Positions 28,967 to 38,080 of a DNA stretch of 64,000 bases are shown piece after piece. The notes below the pieces were generated by a model. The model saw only the letters and a list, made by a program, of their open reading frames with translations, had not been told where the DNA came from and ran no database searches. The position numbers and the translations under genes are program-made. This DNA comes from Yarrowia lipolytica. Taxonomy: Eukaryota; Ascomycota; Dipodascomycetes; Dipodascales. The stretch's first letter is position 1; each line of letters starts with the position of its first letter. The stretch covers positions 1,240,001 through 1,304,000 of the forward strand of contig NC_090774.1 of NCBI RefSeq assembly GCF_001761485.1. The letters run 5' to 3'.

Positions 28967-30325
28967 TTACTCCGTCTTAGCCTTCTTGGCTCCACCGTCC
29001 TGGTCGCTTCGCTTTCGCTTTCGCTCCTGCAAGGCCTTGTCGGCTCGTCTGTTGTGTTCGAGAATGTCCTCCACGTCAACCACCTCGGCAAGAGCAGCAT
29101 CCAGAGCAGACAGCTTGTGTCCTTCCACGACAACCTTCTCCTCATCCTCTTCACCAGCACCGATCTTCAGTCCCTTGGGCATGACGAATCGGCCGTCCGA
29201 CTGCTGACCAATCTCCTCCTCCTCCTCCTCGTCGTTCTCGTTGAACACATCGTCCTGAGTGTACAGGTTGTCAGCCAAGTAGATGGGCAATGCGGGAGAC
29301 GATCCGGTCTTGAGGTAGACGGATCGCACGCCATCAAAGCCGTTGGGCAGATCGGCAGTGAACTGGTCAACCACGGCGTAAACGTTGGCGGCAATCTCCT
29401 TGGGTGTAAACAGAGTTGTGGCCACTCGCACGTTTGTGTGGTTGGACTGGCTCTTGAGGTACCAGGTGGAGGTCATGATGTTGGAGAGGCCCTGCTGGGT
29501 GGCCTCGACATCAATGTCTTCAGTCTCGACCACTCTCTCGGCCTTGGACTTGATCAGAGTCTGTTTTTCCTCCTTCTTGTGCAGCACGGTGATGGGCAGA
29601 GGCAGCTTGACGGCTCCATTCTTGTAAAAGGTCTTGCCCAGGCAGAAAGGCATCTCCTCGGTGATGTCCTCGTCAACCACAAAGATGTCGTGTGCAGCAA
29701 ACAGCTGTCGTCGGGCCTCGTAGGGCTTGAACTTGCCTCGCAGCTTCTGTGTTCCAACCACTCGTGACAGAGCGGGGGTGGTGGCGCCCTTGAGAGCTCG
29801 CTTGTACGAGTTCTGAGGGTTCTGGGACAGCAGGCAGATGGAGGGCTGCTCTGCACTCTTGGTCCACAGACCGTGGGGGACCTGGACCAAGGTGGGGACC
29901 TGGGCCTTCTCGGAAGACACAAACCGCTTGGAGGTGATGACCAGGTAGATAAACTGCTCCTCGTTGTCGTCGGCAAGCAGGTTGTTGGCGTCCTCTTCGG
30001 CCTGCTTTTGGGTGAACTTCAGCAGGGCCTGGGCAGCGTTGATTGTGTTGTCGGAGGATGCGAGAGGGCACGACGAGGTCTCGGCGGTGGACACGGAGGA
30101 TCGTCGTTTAGTGGGAGTGGCTTTTGAGGGAGTATCGCCCTTGGTAGGGGTGTCAACAGCAGCCTTGGCTGACTTGGTGCTCTTAGGAGTGCCCTTAGGA
30201 GTGCCCTTAGGAGTACCCTTGGGGGTTCCCTTGGGGGTTCCCTTGGCAGCGGATTTGGGAGTGGCTACCTTGGACTTGACGGGAGTGCCCTTGGGGGTTC
30301 CCTTGGATGCGGATTTGGCGACCAT
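28967..30325 (-). CDS. CIC1: Ribosome-assembly factor Cic1/Nsa3 (L1-domain protein)
   Basis: Nucleolar protein of early pre-60S particles, in Saccharomyces bound near ITS2 and needed for 27S pre-rRNA processing. The 452-residue protein has a Lys/Thr/Pro-rich tail (1-75) with tandem KGTP units, then a ribosomal L1-like domain (about 95-360). Family signatures include KFKPYEARRQLFAAHDIFVVDEDI, LGKTFYKN, YLKTGSSPALPIY and an acidic stretch (NDEEEEEEI). The C-terminus is basic (ERKRKRSDQDGGAKKAKTE), very like the KKAKS end of Saccharomyces Cic1. It is about 75 residues longer than the Saccharomyces protein, mainly through the N-terminal repeats. Start ATG at 30325. Confidence 0.85.
   Translation of the reverse strand: MVAKSASKGTPKGTPVKSKVATPKSAAKGTPKGTPKGTPKGTPKGTPKSTKSAKAAVDTPTKGDTPSKATPTKRRSSVSTAETSSCPLASSDNTINAAQALLKFTQKQAEEDANNLLADDNEEQFIYLVITSKRFVSSEKAQVPTLVQVPHGLWTKSAEQPSICLLSQNPQNSYKRALKGATTPALSRVVGTQKLRGKFKPYEARRQLFAAHDIFVVDEDITEEMPFCLGKTFYKNGAVKLPLPITVLHKKEEKQTLIKSKAERVVETEDIDVEATQQGLSNIMTSTWYLKSQSNHTNVRVATTLFTPKEIAANVYAVVDQFTADLPNGFDGVRSVYLKTGSSPALPIYLADNLYTQDDVFNENDEEEEEEIGQQSDGRFVMPKGLKIGAGEEDEEKVVVEGHKLSALDAALAEVVDVEDILEHNRRADKALQERKRKRSDQDGGAKKAKTE
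30175..30310 (-). repeat. 15/12-bp repeats coding KGTP units in CIC1
   Basis: CCTTAGGAGTGC / CCTTGGGGGTTC units (plus strand) recur at least eight times and code Lys-Gly-Thr-Pro in the CIC1 tail. Two sequence subtypes are grouped, which suggests stepwise duplication. Length changes keep the frame. Confidence 0.8.
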
Positions 30326-31163
30326 TGTTGGGTTGTGTAGTCTGGTGTCTGGGTGTGGATCGCAGGCAAAATAATTTTGGCATAATCCTAAAAAAATTTA
30401 AGAGCTGCAGATTTTCAAACTCAAACTGGCGGGTGGATTTGAGCAGAGCCAATTGAGGTATTATCAAAGATTTTGACTGGGATTATAGCATTTGTGAGAT
30501 CATTAATTCGCATATATACTTGTTCTAAATAAAACCCACTTTTTCGCTTGTCGATCCGACACCTATTGGTCTAGATATGGTGGTCCTGTTCTCACTACTC
30601 CCTGTCGTCTATAGTTCAACTGAACGTTACTCTGACTGAAGTCCGACTACCATTGGGAGGGCATATCGAGTAGAGGAATGTGTCGAATGTGTCGAATGTT
30701 ACGAATGTGCCGACAGTGTCTGGGTGGCGTTCTGTGTGTGTATTGTGGCGGTGTTTGTCTTTTAATGGGACGGTGTGATCTATTTGGAGGTAAAATTTTG
30801 AAGAACTCACTTAATAAACGTTTAAGTATAGTTGACTCTACTTGACCAGTTCAGTTGACTATAACTTTGTCCCAAGTAAACGTCAACTATGACTAAGTGA
30901 GGAAATCTACATGTCAACAATCTACAAACTGTACAGTACAACGGATTTTTTTATCTAAAACTCTGCTGACTAAATTAAACGGTCGTTTCGGATCACCTGA
31001 TATCTCACATTACTCTCCAGCTACCTTCATTCACCGTCTTGATCACCTCCTGGTCGATTGCGATTGCCCTCAACGTTGCACCACGTGACTTTGAGTTTCG
31101 ATACAATATCGCAGAATCCAAGCTCTGCAGAGCGTCTCTATCATACACACAAAAAAACACATC
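30326..31163. other. Divergent promoter region CIC1/ELF1
   Basis: 838 bp. Holds a small GTGTCGAAT-type direct repeat (30679-30700) and a CACGTG box (31081-31086) about 80 bp before the ELF1 start. No gene seen. Confidence 0.45.
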
Positions 31164-32088
31164 ATGGTGAGTACGAGTGCTGGAGAGAAACATATGGTTT
31201 GGACAAACGACTGATTAGTTTGAGAGCAACTACAGAATGTGGTATCATCGGCAATAGAGGGACTTCAGACATCACTCTACGCGATGACATACATGAGACG
31301 CATTACAAGGGTGGTTCGAGACATGACACGAACGAGGATGTACTTCCGGCTGGTTCGGTTCGACCATCCCATAGGAGTGTCTTCCTATGAAGTCGATTCG
31401 ATACTATCGGCTTCTCATCAGCGACTGTAGTGAAGCACGACGACATGGCCTCACCGAGAGGTTGACCCTGAGGCCCCATTGAACCGTGTTGGTATTTATC
31501 GTGGTGCTCATCTGACTTTTCCGTTCGGGTTATCCACAGCCGCTGAAATATCTGGGCGCCGCTTCAAGCAGGCACGAGATGGTGGTCTGGTCACGGTTTT
31601 TTGGTTTTGCTACATTGTTCGATTCGCCGCTCAACATGCTTCTTTCATCAGGTCGAATCTAACGTCTGGTATGATTCATGAACAGATGTGCCGCGACCAC
31701 TCCACCTACTCTCGCTCGTTTTTGACATCTGCTAACACAGGGAAAACGAAAGTCTTCCTCTGCCCCCGCCAAGAAGGTGAAACAAACGCTGGCAACCCAG
31801 TTTGCATGCCTGTTTTGCAACCACAACGACTCGGTTGTGTGTTCAATGGACAAGAAAATGGGCATTGGCAGCCTATCGTGCAAGGTGTGTGGCCAGTCGT
31901 TCCAGGCCAGCATCAACGCTCTGTCTGCGCCTATCGATGTCTACTCCGAGTGGATCGACGCCTGTGAGGCTGTTGCGGAGCAGGAGAAGAACAAGGATGA
32001 CGAGTTCATTGAGAAGGACGGAGGCTATGCTAGTGACGACGACCACGTGCCCAAGGAGGAGGACGATGAGTTTTCCGATCTTGAGTAA
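31164..32088 (+). CDS. ELF1: Transcription elongation factor Elf1 (spliced)
   Basis: Small zinc-ribbon protein that travels with RNA polymerase II and helps it pass nucleosomes. The gene is split right after the start codon: exon 1 is only the ATG at 31164-31166, the intron is 31167-31740 (GTGAGT to GCTAACACAG, 574 bp), and exon 2 is 31741-32088. The joined product has 116 residues and starts [16 protein letters not shown], the conserved basic N-terminus of Elf1. The zinc ribbon is C24-x2-C27 and C48-x2-C51 ([22 protein letters not shown]), then the [15 protein letters not shown] block. The tail is acidic, as in yeast Elf1. Without splicing the frame would lack both its ATG and its basic start, so the intron is strongly supported by sequence. 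It faces COX6. Confidence 0.93.
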
Positions 32089-32749
32089 GGCGGAACTCAC
32101 AGGGCGAACAAACAGTGCATGTATAAGAAAAGAATGTATATTAAATGTGGATGGGGTGGAAGGGGGGCATGCTGACTTGCTGTAGGAATGGAAGGGTACC
32201 CAAAGAAAGGGCATGAGCCGCAGTGTCTAATACTCGTACAATTGGACGAGGACTTCTTATGGCATCACTAGTATCTACAGTACAGTATGTACGGGTACGA
32301 GTACGTACCCATACATTGTGCAGCTGTCAAATACAGTACTCATTTTTTGTACAAAGTCCGAATAATTGCTCCGGAACTTGTCTGACAACTCTTGTCGGGC
32401 CATTTTCTCTCGGTGCTTTCTTTTTCCATTAGAGCATGTTTACTCATCCAGTACACGATCCCTGATATGACAGTCATGATAGGGTTGCGATGTTATTGAG
32501 AGCGGCTCGAGTTTCGGGATGTCCAATGCTACAGTCATTAGAATACTGTACTTGTAGGGATATGAACGGAGTATATATGTGATCTATTCAGCTTGTGACG
32601 TGACAGCTACGATACAGCAGAATGGTCCGGCTCTACACCAACTCTCCACAAGCATGTCCCTCAACAGGTGCGCCGCTCACTATCGTACTTGTAGGGAAAC
32701 CAAACAAGCGGTGTCTTGTATATGCGATCAATTAGCTATTTTAGTGCGT
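32089..32749. other. Convergent region ELF1/COX6
   Basis: 661 bp between facing genes, with two GTACTTGTA words (32548, 32685) and several TACAGTAC/GTACGAGTAC words around 32275-32340. No gene seen. Confidence 0.45.
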
Positions 32750-33635
32750 TTATTCAGCAAGCTTGGGGAAAAGGTCCTCCTTGAGGGTGATGCCGAGCTC
32801 CTCTCGAACGTCCTTGAGAGCGTCAAGGTATGCCTGGTACTGGGACTTGTTGTCAACCTTGTATTTAAGACCCTCGAACACTCGGACGGCGGTGGGGAAG
32901 TCGTTGACTCGTCGGCAGGCCTGGAGAGCCTTCTCGATCACGGAAGGTGCGGGGACCAGATCGTAGGCGAAACAGTTGTTGAGAACTCGCTGGACCTCAA
33001 ACAGATCGTAAGCCTCCTCGAACTCCTTCTCGAATCTGTGTTAGTAAGATGAATTTAACTGGCCAGCAGCTCATTGGTGACGTGTGAACGAGTCTTGGTC
33101 GTACCACTTGGTGTTCTGTCATGTCCGTTTATGGTGAGTGCTGTGATGAGCTGTGAGGTGTCATTGTACGTTGTAGTTCGAATGATAGGTCAATCATCAA
33201 GGGTCAGATGTCTCGGATAAAGACGACAAAACCGTCATCTTGTCTTCATTCCACCTCCCAATTCCCTGCGTTTGTGATTGTGTCTCCCTGAGCCGATTCC
33301 TGTATCTCGTCCCAGCTGACGCCTGATAGCCGAACAGCAAACACGACACCACAGCAAACACCGTCATCACGTGTTCACTGTACCACACGTATGACTAGCC
33401 GTTTCCCACGTCCACACTCGTCCATCTCGTCGTTTCATTAACCGCATCCTCCATGTGGTTGTACTCACCGAGTGGTGAACTCATCGAAAGTCTCCTCGTG
33501 AGCAGCGCTGTAGTTTCGGATAGCAAGAGGCTGGGCTCGCACGGCCTGGAAGGTAGGTCGGGCAATGCTCAGTCGAGCAGCGGAGTTGAGGGCGGAGCCT
33601 CGGGCGATAGATCGGAAAGCAGAAGCAAAGACCAT
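32750..33635 (-). CDS. COX6: Cytochrome c oxidase subunit VI (spliced)
   Basis: Nuclear-coded subunit on the matrix side of mitochondrial complex IV (animal subunit Va). Two exons: 33635-33469 and 33035-32750, with a 433-bp intron (33468-33036) running from GTGAGT to TTACTAACACAG. The splice rejoins codon CG|A for Arg56 and gives 150 residues, against 148 in Saccharomyces. Residues 1-41 form a presequence (MVFASAFRSIARGSALNSAARLSIARPTFQ region). The mature part reads HEETFDEFTTRFEKEFEEAYDLFEVQRVL, then AYDLVPAPSVIEKALQACRRVNDFPTAVRVFEGLKYKV and LGITLKEDLFPKLAE, as in fungal Cox6. The exact continuity with the family across the junction makes the model firm. Confidence 0.95.
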
Positions 33636-34284
33636 TGTGATGTTGGGGTAGTGACGTGCTGATGAGAGTGTAAATATCACCGTTTCGAAAGTGGTCTGGT
33701 TTTCCAAAATGCAAAGTCAACCAAACTTTTCGGCAAGCTGATTGGAGGAGTCCACCACAACATTAAGGTTTCGACATGTGCAGTACATTTGGTCATGGCC
33801 CAATACCTGGGAATGGGCCATAGGGGACGAGTCTTTAGTAATCGCCGGGCGGGGGATGATGGGGCTCGTTTGAGCTCCGTGACACAGAAACAAGGTGGAC
33901 ACAGAACCCCGCACAACTTTGAGAGCAACTTCTGCCGTCCAACCTCCATCTCCACTTCCACCCGCTCCTAGGGGGCGCTTCCACAACATTCTCAGCCCGC
34001 CTTGCCGACAGTATGCGGGCTTGGGACAAACTGGCCAATCAGCCGTCAGCTATGCACGGTCAGCTGTGGCTGGTGTGGCTGGTGGCCTGTTTTTCGAGCC
34101 AGGTCATTTCGAGGGTTGTAAGCTGACAAGAGCGTGTCAGAGTGTCTGGAGAGTAAGAGTGCACTTTTAGACGATGCGCGATTGAGCAGATATATCGGTG
34201 CATTATTTGCTCATGCTTAGTCATTGGTAGTGAGTGAATGAGAAAACATATTGACAAGGACTTGGCAAATATATATGATGAATG

Positions 34285-34306
34285 GGTCTACTTGTACAAG
34301 TAGACC
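34285..34306. repeat. 22-bp perfect palindrome
   Basis: Arms GGTCTACTTGT and ACAAGTAGACC meet with no spacer. The centre is the TACTTGTACAAGTA form of the word that recurs across this window. It lies 371 bp before the ATG of the next gene. Confidence 0.9.
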
Positions 34307-34348
34307 GATCAGAGCAGCACGGTGCAAGCCGATTTCATCTCATTTGAT

Positions 34349-34446
34349 CTTTTATTCTTTTTCTTTTTCTTTTTCTTTTCTGTTTTTATCTCTTTTTCGT
34401 ATTCTTTTTCGTATTCTTTTCGTTTTCTTTTTATTTTCCAAAAAAT
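34349..34446 (+). repeat. Pyrimidine-rich tract (CTTTTT units)
   Basis: Repeated TCTTTT units change to TTTTTCGTATTC units and then T-rich DNA. Such poly(dA:dT)-type tracts commonly exclude nucleosomes in yeast promoters; that role here is inferred from position upstream of a gene. Confidence 0.6.
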
Positions 34447-34676
34447 TTCAGATTCAATCCTCCGCAGTCACGTGACCCGACATTCATAGTTTGCATGCAG
34501 ACATTATTCTGGTGAAAAATCAAGGGCCAATACGCGGAGGAGGTCAAAACACGCTGAGCGAATCAGTACTGCCCCGAGCCACGTTCAAACTGCTGCTTCA
34601 CGCGCACTCACTTCTCGTTTGCCGTTTCACCGTGAAAAAACGCCTCGTCGACAGCAGATCAAAGTGTTTATATGAC

Positions 34677-37064
34677 ATGAGACGGATCAACGTGGCCGTT
34701 CGTACCGTGGGTCTGGGGCCCCGGTATGACTACAAAGCGTTGGTTCCATCGATACAGATGCCGCGGGTGTCCATTCGGGTGCCCAGAAGGGCATTCAGTG
34801 CGCTTCAGGCGCCTCAGGGAGGGCTGCAGTTCATTCAGGACATTCTCTTGGCCGAAGAGCCGACTTTTTTGCATTTGGTTCAGGAAGTGATTGAGCAACC
34901 GATACGGGAGGGAAAGAAGGGCCCCAAGGGCGCGGTACACAAGCTGCAGATGCAAAAGCTGCGTGTTTTGGCGCGGATTAAACACATGAATCTGGGGTTG
35001 GAGGAACAGGTGAGAATGGTGGCGGCAAACCGACTCATAGATCATTCCAGCCTGCTGCAGTTCTGGGAAACGTGTTCAATGGACGATGGAGGAGATCCGC
35101 AGCTTCCGCTCTCTACAGCTATTTTGCTGGGTCAGCAGATGGTGGCCGATGGAGAATTCGAGCTGGTGGCCGACTTTCTAGCCAACCAGTTCTCGTTCGG
35201 AGACATTCTTATGCTGGGCGGCCGGGTCATTGCCGACGGAGGGCCTAAAAATAAACAGAAACAAGTGGTGACGGCGTTCGAACTGTGCAGGGCTTTTGAT
35301 AAGCACGGGTTTGCCCAACAGCTGGCCCGGGAGTTTTGGATAGGTAACATCAACGGAGGATTGCATTTTTGTCTGGGGTTGGATAGCTGTGCAACGGAGC
35401 AGCAGCTTCAAGACTTTCTGTACCACAACGACCGGATCAACTACCGGTTGTCCAAGTACAATAGTGGCGCGTTCATATTGGAAGATGCTCTTAAGCCATA
35501 TGAGAAGATGAGGCTGTTGGAAAAGTACGTGCAATTGGGTAACACGGAGGTTTTGCGCAACTTGTTTTTCAACCAGGCTGCTGAAAAACATCAGGAATGG
35601 ATCCATGCATGCATTGAGAGGGTGATACGAATGGCTATCACTGACTCCAGACTTTTGGGGGTGGTCAAGGACGTTTTGGAGAAGAAGAATGACCTCCCAG
35701 TGTGGTGTACTGCTCGAGTAACGGCTCTAGTGACCGATCAGAAGTCTCTACGAAGTCTCTGGGCAAGATATACTGCACAATATGCCCATTTGGCTGAAGA
35801 TGAGACTGTCAAACAGACAATGGTGACGTTTCTGGAGAAGGCAGTGGCCCTGGGAGATATTCATTCGGCCAGTAGCATCACCAAGGTGCTTGGAGAGAAC
35901 ACTCCGATTCCCTTAGTTAAACAGTACCTGCATCTGTTGTTTAACAACCGTCTACACAAGCGTGAGTCAGACAAGTTTGATCTGATTACACGTCTGTTGG
36001 ATGCATATTCGAGCCACCCTTCGGTAATCATGAAGGCTGTGGGCGCTGTCTGGCCTCACAAACGATATCACAAGTCGGAGGTGCTTCTATGGGACCTGCT
36101 ACGTGCCTTCGAGGCTAGTAAGCTGCCCCATTGGTCTCAGCTTCTGGAGAAGCATTTTGCTCTGGCGATTTTTACTCGGCCTCCTGTTGAAAAAGTTGAG
36201 TACTACTTCCTACCCAAAGTGTCTGTGCGAGCCATCTGGCTGTGTATTCAGACTGAGCTATCCAAGGCCATGGAGGCTGTGACGGGCGATGTGGATCGAA
36301 GCGGACGTCTGCAGTTGATCACTATTGCTCTCATGGCTATCAGAATCAAGTCCAGAAGGAGGCGGTTCCAAAGAGGCCATTTCTTGGAAGCTGAAAAGGA
36401 GGAGTCGGAGGTAGAGAGCGATGATCAGCCAGAGACCAGGTTAGTCGTTTCCAACCCCTACGCTGACCTCGATTTGAGCCTACTGCCTCCACGGGCTCAG
36501 CTAGAACGGCTTCAGATCCCAAGTGAGTACCTGAAGATTCGAGATCTGGACATGTTCTTACTACAGCACATTGGCAAACAAGAGAAGCCATTTTCACAGC
36601 TTGTGGACATGGACCAGTGGATCTACGACGTTCTCAGTGTGGAAACATACAAACCCAACTTGGAGACGCTGTCTGTTGAAGACCCCGCTCTGGCCTACAG
36701 ACTCATCCGATGGTTCAGACACGACTTCATGTTCCCCATTCCGCCTCGAATCTTGCGGGCCATGGTGCCCGGGTTTGCCACTTCAGAACAGCTCACCAAC
36801 AGCATGTCTTTCCGGTACATTTCCGAGGTTATCTCTCAGCTACGTCTGCAGCACGAGCGGGTGGGTCCTGAGGTGTGTGAGGAGCTCGTGGACTCGTTGT
36901 TTGATCGAGTTGCTCTTCCTGGAGCGTCGCGTGACAAGAAACGGCTTCAGTGGGCTCTGACGCTCGCCAAGCAGGAGCAGGTGGACGAGCAGGTGGTGGA
37001 GCGATGGAACAAGCGTTTGGAGGATATGAAGAAGCGTCAGGACGGATTCTGGAAGGAGGCATGA
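34677..37064 (+). CDS. Unrecognised mitochondrial helical-repeat protein
   Basis: Not recognised by family. The first true ATG (34677) gives 795 residues and begins with a basic, acid-free leader (MRRINVAVRTVGLGPRYDY) that continues to RVPRRAFSALQ, which looks like a mitochondrial processing site, so import into the matrix is likely. The body is almost all alpha-helical with repeating 30-40-residue hydrophobic/polar patterns and no catalytic motif, as in PPR-like or other fungal organelle RNA factors. A basic patch (RIKSRRRRFQRGHF) and an acidic stretch (EAEKEESEVESDD) lie at about 563-584. The C-terminus is charged and likely coiled. Fast-evolving mitochondrial translation or RNA-maturation factors would fit in size and shape; this is inference only. 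Confidence 0.6.
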   Translation: MRRINVAVRTVGLGPRYDYKALVPSIQMPRVSIRVPRRAFSALQAPQGGLQFIQDILLAEEPTFLHLVQEVIEQPIREGKKGPKGAVHKLQMQKLRVLARIKHMNLGLEEQVRMVAANRLIDHSSLLQFWETCSMDDGGDPQLPLSTAILLGQQMVADGEFELVADFLANQFSFGDILMLGGRVIADGGPKNKQKQVVTAFELCRAFDKHGFAQQLAREFWIGNINGGLHFCLGLDSCATEQQLQDFLYHNDRINYRLSKYNSGAFILEDALKPYEKMRLLEKYVQLGNTEVLRNLFFNQAAEKHQEWIHACIERVIRMAITDSRLLGVVKDVLEKKNDLPVWCTARVTALVTDQKSLRSLWARYTAQYAHLAEDETVKQTMVTFLEKAVALGDIHSASSITKVLGENTPIPLVKQYLHLLFNNRLHKRESDKFDLITRLLDAYSSHPSVIMKAVGAVWPHKRYHKSEVLLWDLLRAFEASKLPHWSQLLEKHFALAIFTRPPVEKVEYYFLPKVSVRAIWLCIQTELSKAMEAVTGDVDRSGRLQLITIALMAIRIKSRRRRFQRGHFLEAEKEESEVESDDQPETRLVVSNPYADLDLSLLPPRAQLERLQIPSEYLKIRDLDMFLLQHIGKQEKPFSQLVDMDQWIYDVLSVETYKPNLETLSVEDPALAYRLIRWFRHDFMFPIPPRILRAMVPGFATSEQLTNSMSFRYISEVISQLRLQHERVGPEVCEELVDSLFDRVALPGASRDKKRLQWALTLAKQEQVDEQVVERWNKRLEDMKKRQDGFWKEA

Positions 37065-37367
37065 GGAAAGGGGTTTGTTTCTCCACGCTACACAACAGTA
37101 TTGGTAGGCCAATGCCACTCATTCCGCCAAAACTGGCAGGTTGTCCGGTATACAATAATAGGGCGTGTCCCGTTGCATATATATAATTATAATGAATAAC
37201 GAATGCATTTGATCTGACGACCGCGAGTATTGTACAAGTATCGCGCATTCGCTCTTGTTCTCGTCTGACATTTACCATAAGTATCGCGGTCATTGCTCGG
37301 CGTTTGTTTTCGGCTACTGCTCCTGTCCAATTTAACAACGTTTGTTTTGCCAACCCCCCTTTACTTG

Positions 37368-37369
<2 letters not shown>

Positions 37370-37403
<34 letters not shown>
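37370..37403 (+). repeat. Homopolymer of 34 A
   Basis: An unbroken A run flanked by ordinary sequence. It could be the tail of a retroposed copy, but I see no element body or target duplication, so simple slippage is as likely. The exact length may be unreliable in assembly. Confidence 0.85.
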
Positions 37404-37405
<2 letters not shown>

Positions 37406-37920
37406 ATTGGGTTGAGGACGATGGGGTGGCAGCGCTACTTGTAGGTGAAAGACCGCCATTTACGAGACAGAAGGCCCTCGGAAGAGGACCTGGAGGACCC
37501 TGCTGTCTGTCGAGGACAGTCTTGGTCTCTTCCACGACCCTTCTTTACATGGTCTGTTCTTTGTTGTCTTGTTCCATGCAATTTGCCGTCACCCACACTC
37601 CTTCGAGATCGACGCACTGTAGTCTCGGAAGCATAATATGTCAACAGAGATGGAGATGACACTCGCGGTTGGGTGTGGACTGTGTGTACTGTAATATGTG
37701 ACTGTGCAATTGCCTAATCGACGTTGGTCGCACTGACCGACACAGATTGACGATTCCATACTACAGCAAACCTCCTTTGCGCTACACACTTGCTCAATCT
37801 GTCTGCGTAGGCGCCTCTTCCGCGTTAGCTTGCTCTAATGCGGGCAGTGGCGGTATTTAATCGTGCGAGATGACATTAAAAGTGGTTCTAGCTTGTGGAC
37901 ACATGTCCAGAGGCTTAGCT

Positions 37921-37950
37921 GGGCTTAGACGGGCTTAGACGGGCTTAGAC
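37921..37950 (+). repeat. 10-bp tandem repeat GGGCTTAGAC x3
   Basis: Three exact copies in line, with partial copies on both sides (GGCTTAGCTG before, GGGGCTGAG after). Confidence 0.9.
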
Positions 37951-38010
37951 GGGGCTGAGAAGTAATTAGACAACGTCCAAGCCCGTCATAATTGGTAATG
38001 AAACCGGCAA

Positions 38011-38080
38011 CAGACGGACTGCGACCGACTGCGACCGACTGCGACCGACTGCGACCGACTTCGACCGACTACGATGGACT
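38011..38080 (+). repeat. 10-bp tandem repeat GCGACCGACT, seven units
   Basis: Four exact copies (38021-38060) flanked by one variant before and two after, and looser GACTGCCACGAC words beyond. The period equals about one DNA turn. Confidence 0.9.

Larger units (their letters stand above)
33636..34676. other. Divergent region COX6 / mitochondrial repeat protein
   Basis: 1.04 kb with a 22-bp perfect palindrome (34285-34306), a pyrimidine tract (34349-34446, CTTTTT units) and a TCACGTGA box near 34468. Antisense frames at 33.68-34.04 kb look accidental. Confidence 0.5.

Noticed and set aside
33131-33140. ATGGTGAGTG on the plus strand, like the ELF1 start/donor
   Set aside because: It lies inside the COX6 intron and no plus-strand CTAAC-AG acceptor with an open frame follows within a usual distance.
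37370-37403. A34 run as the tail of a LINE or retroposed gene
   Set aside because: No coding remnant, target duplication or element body is visible next to it.
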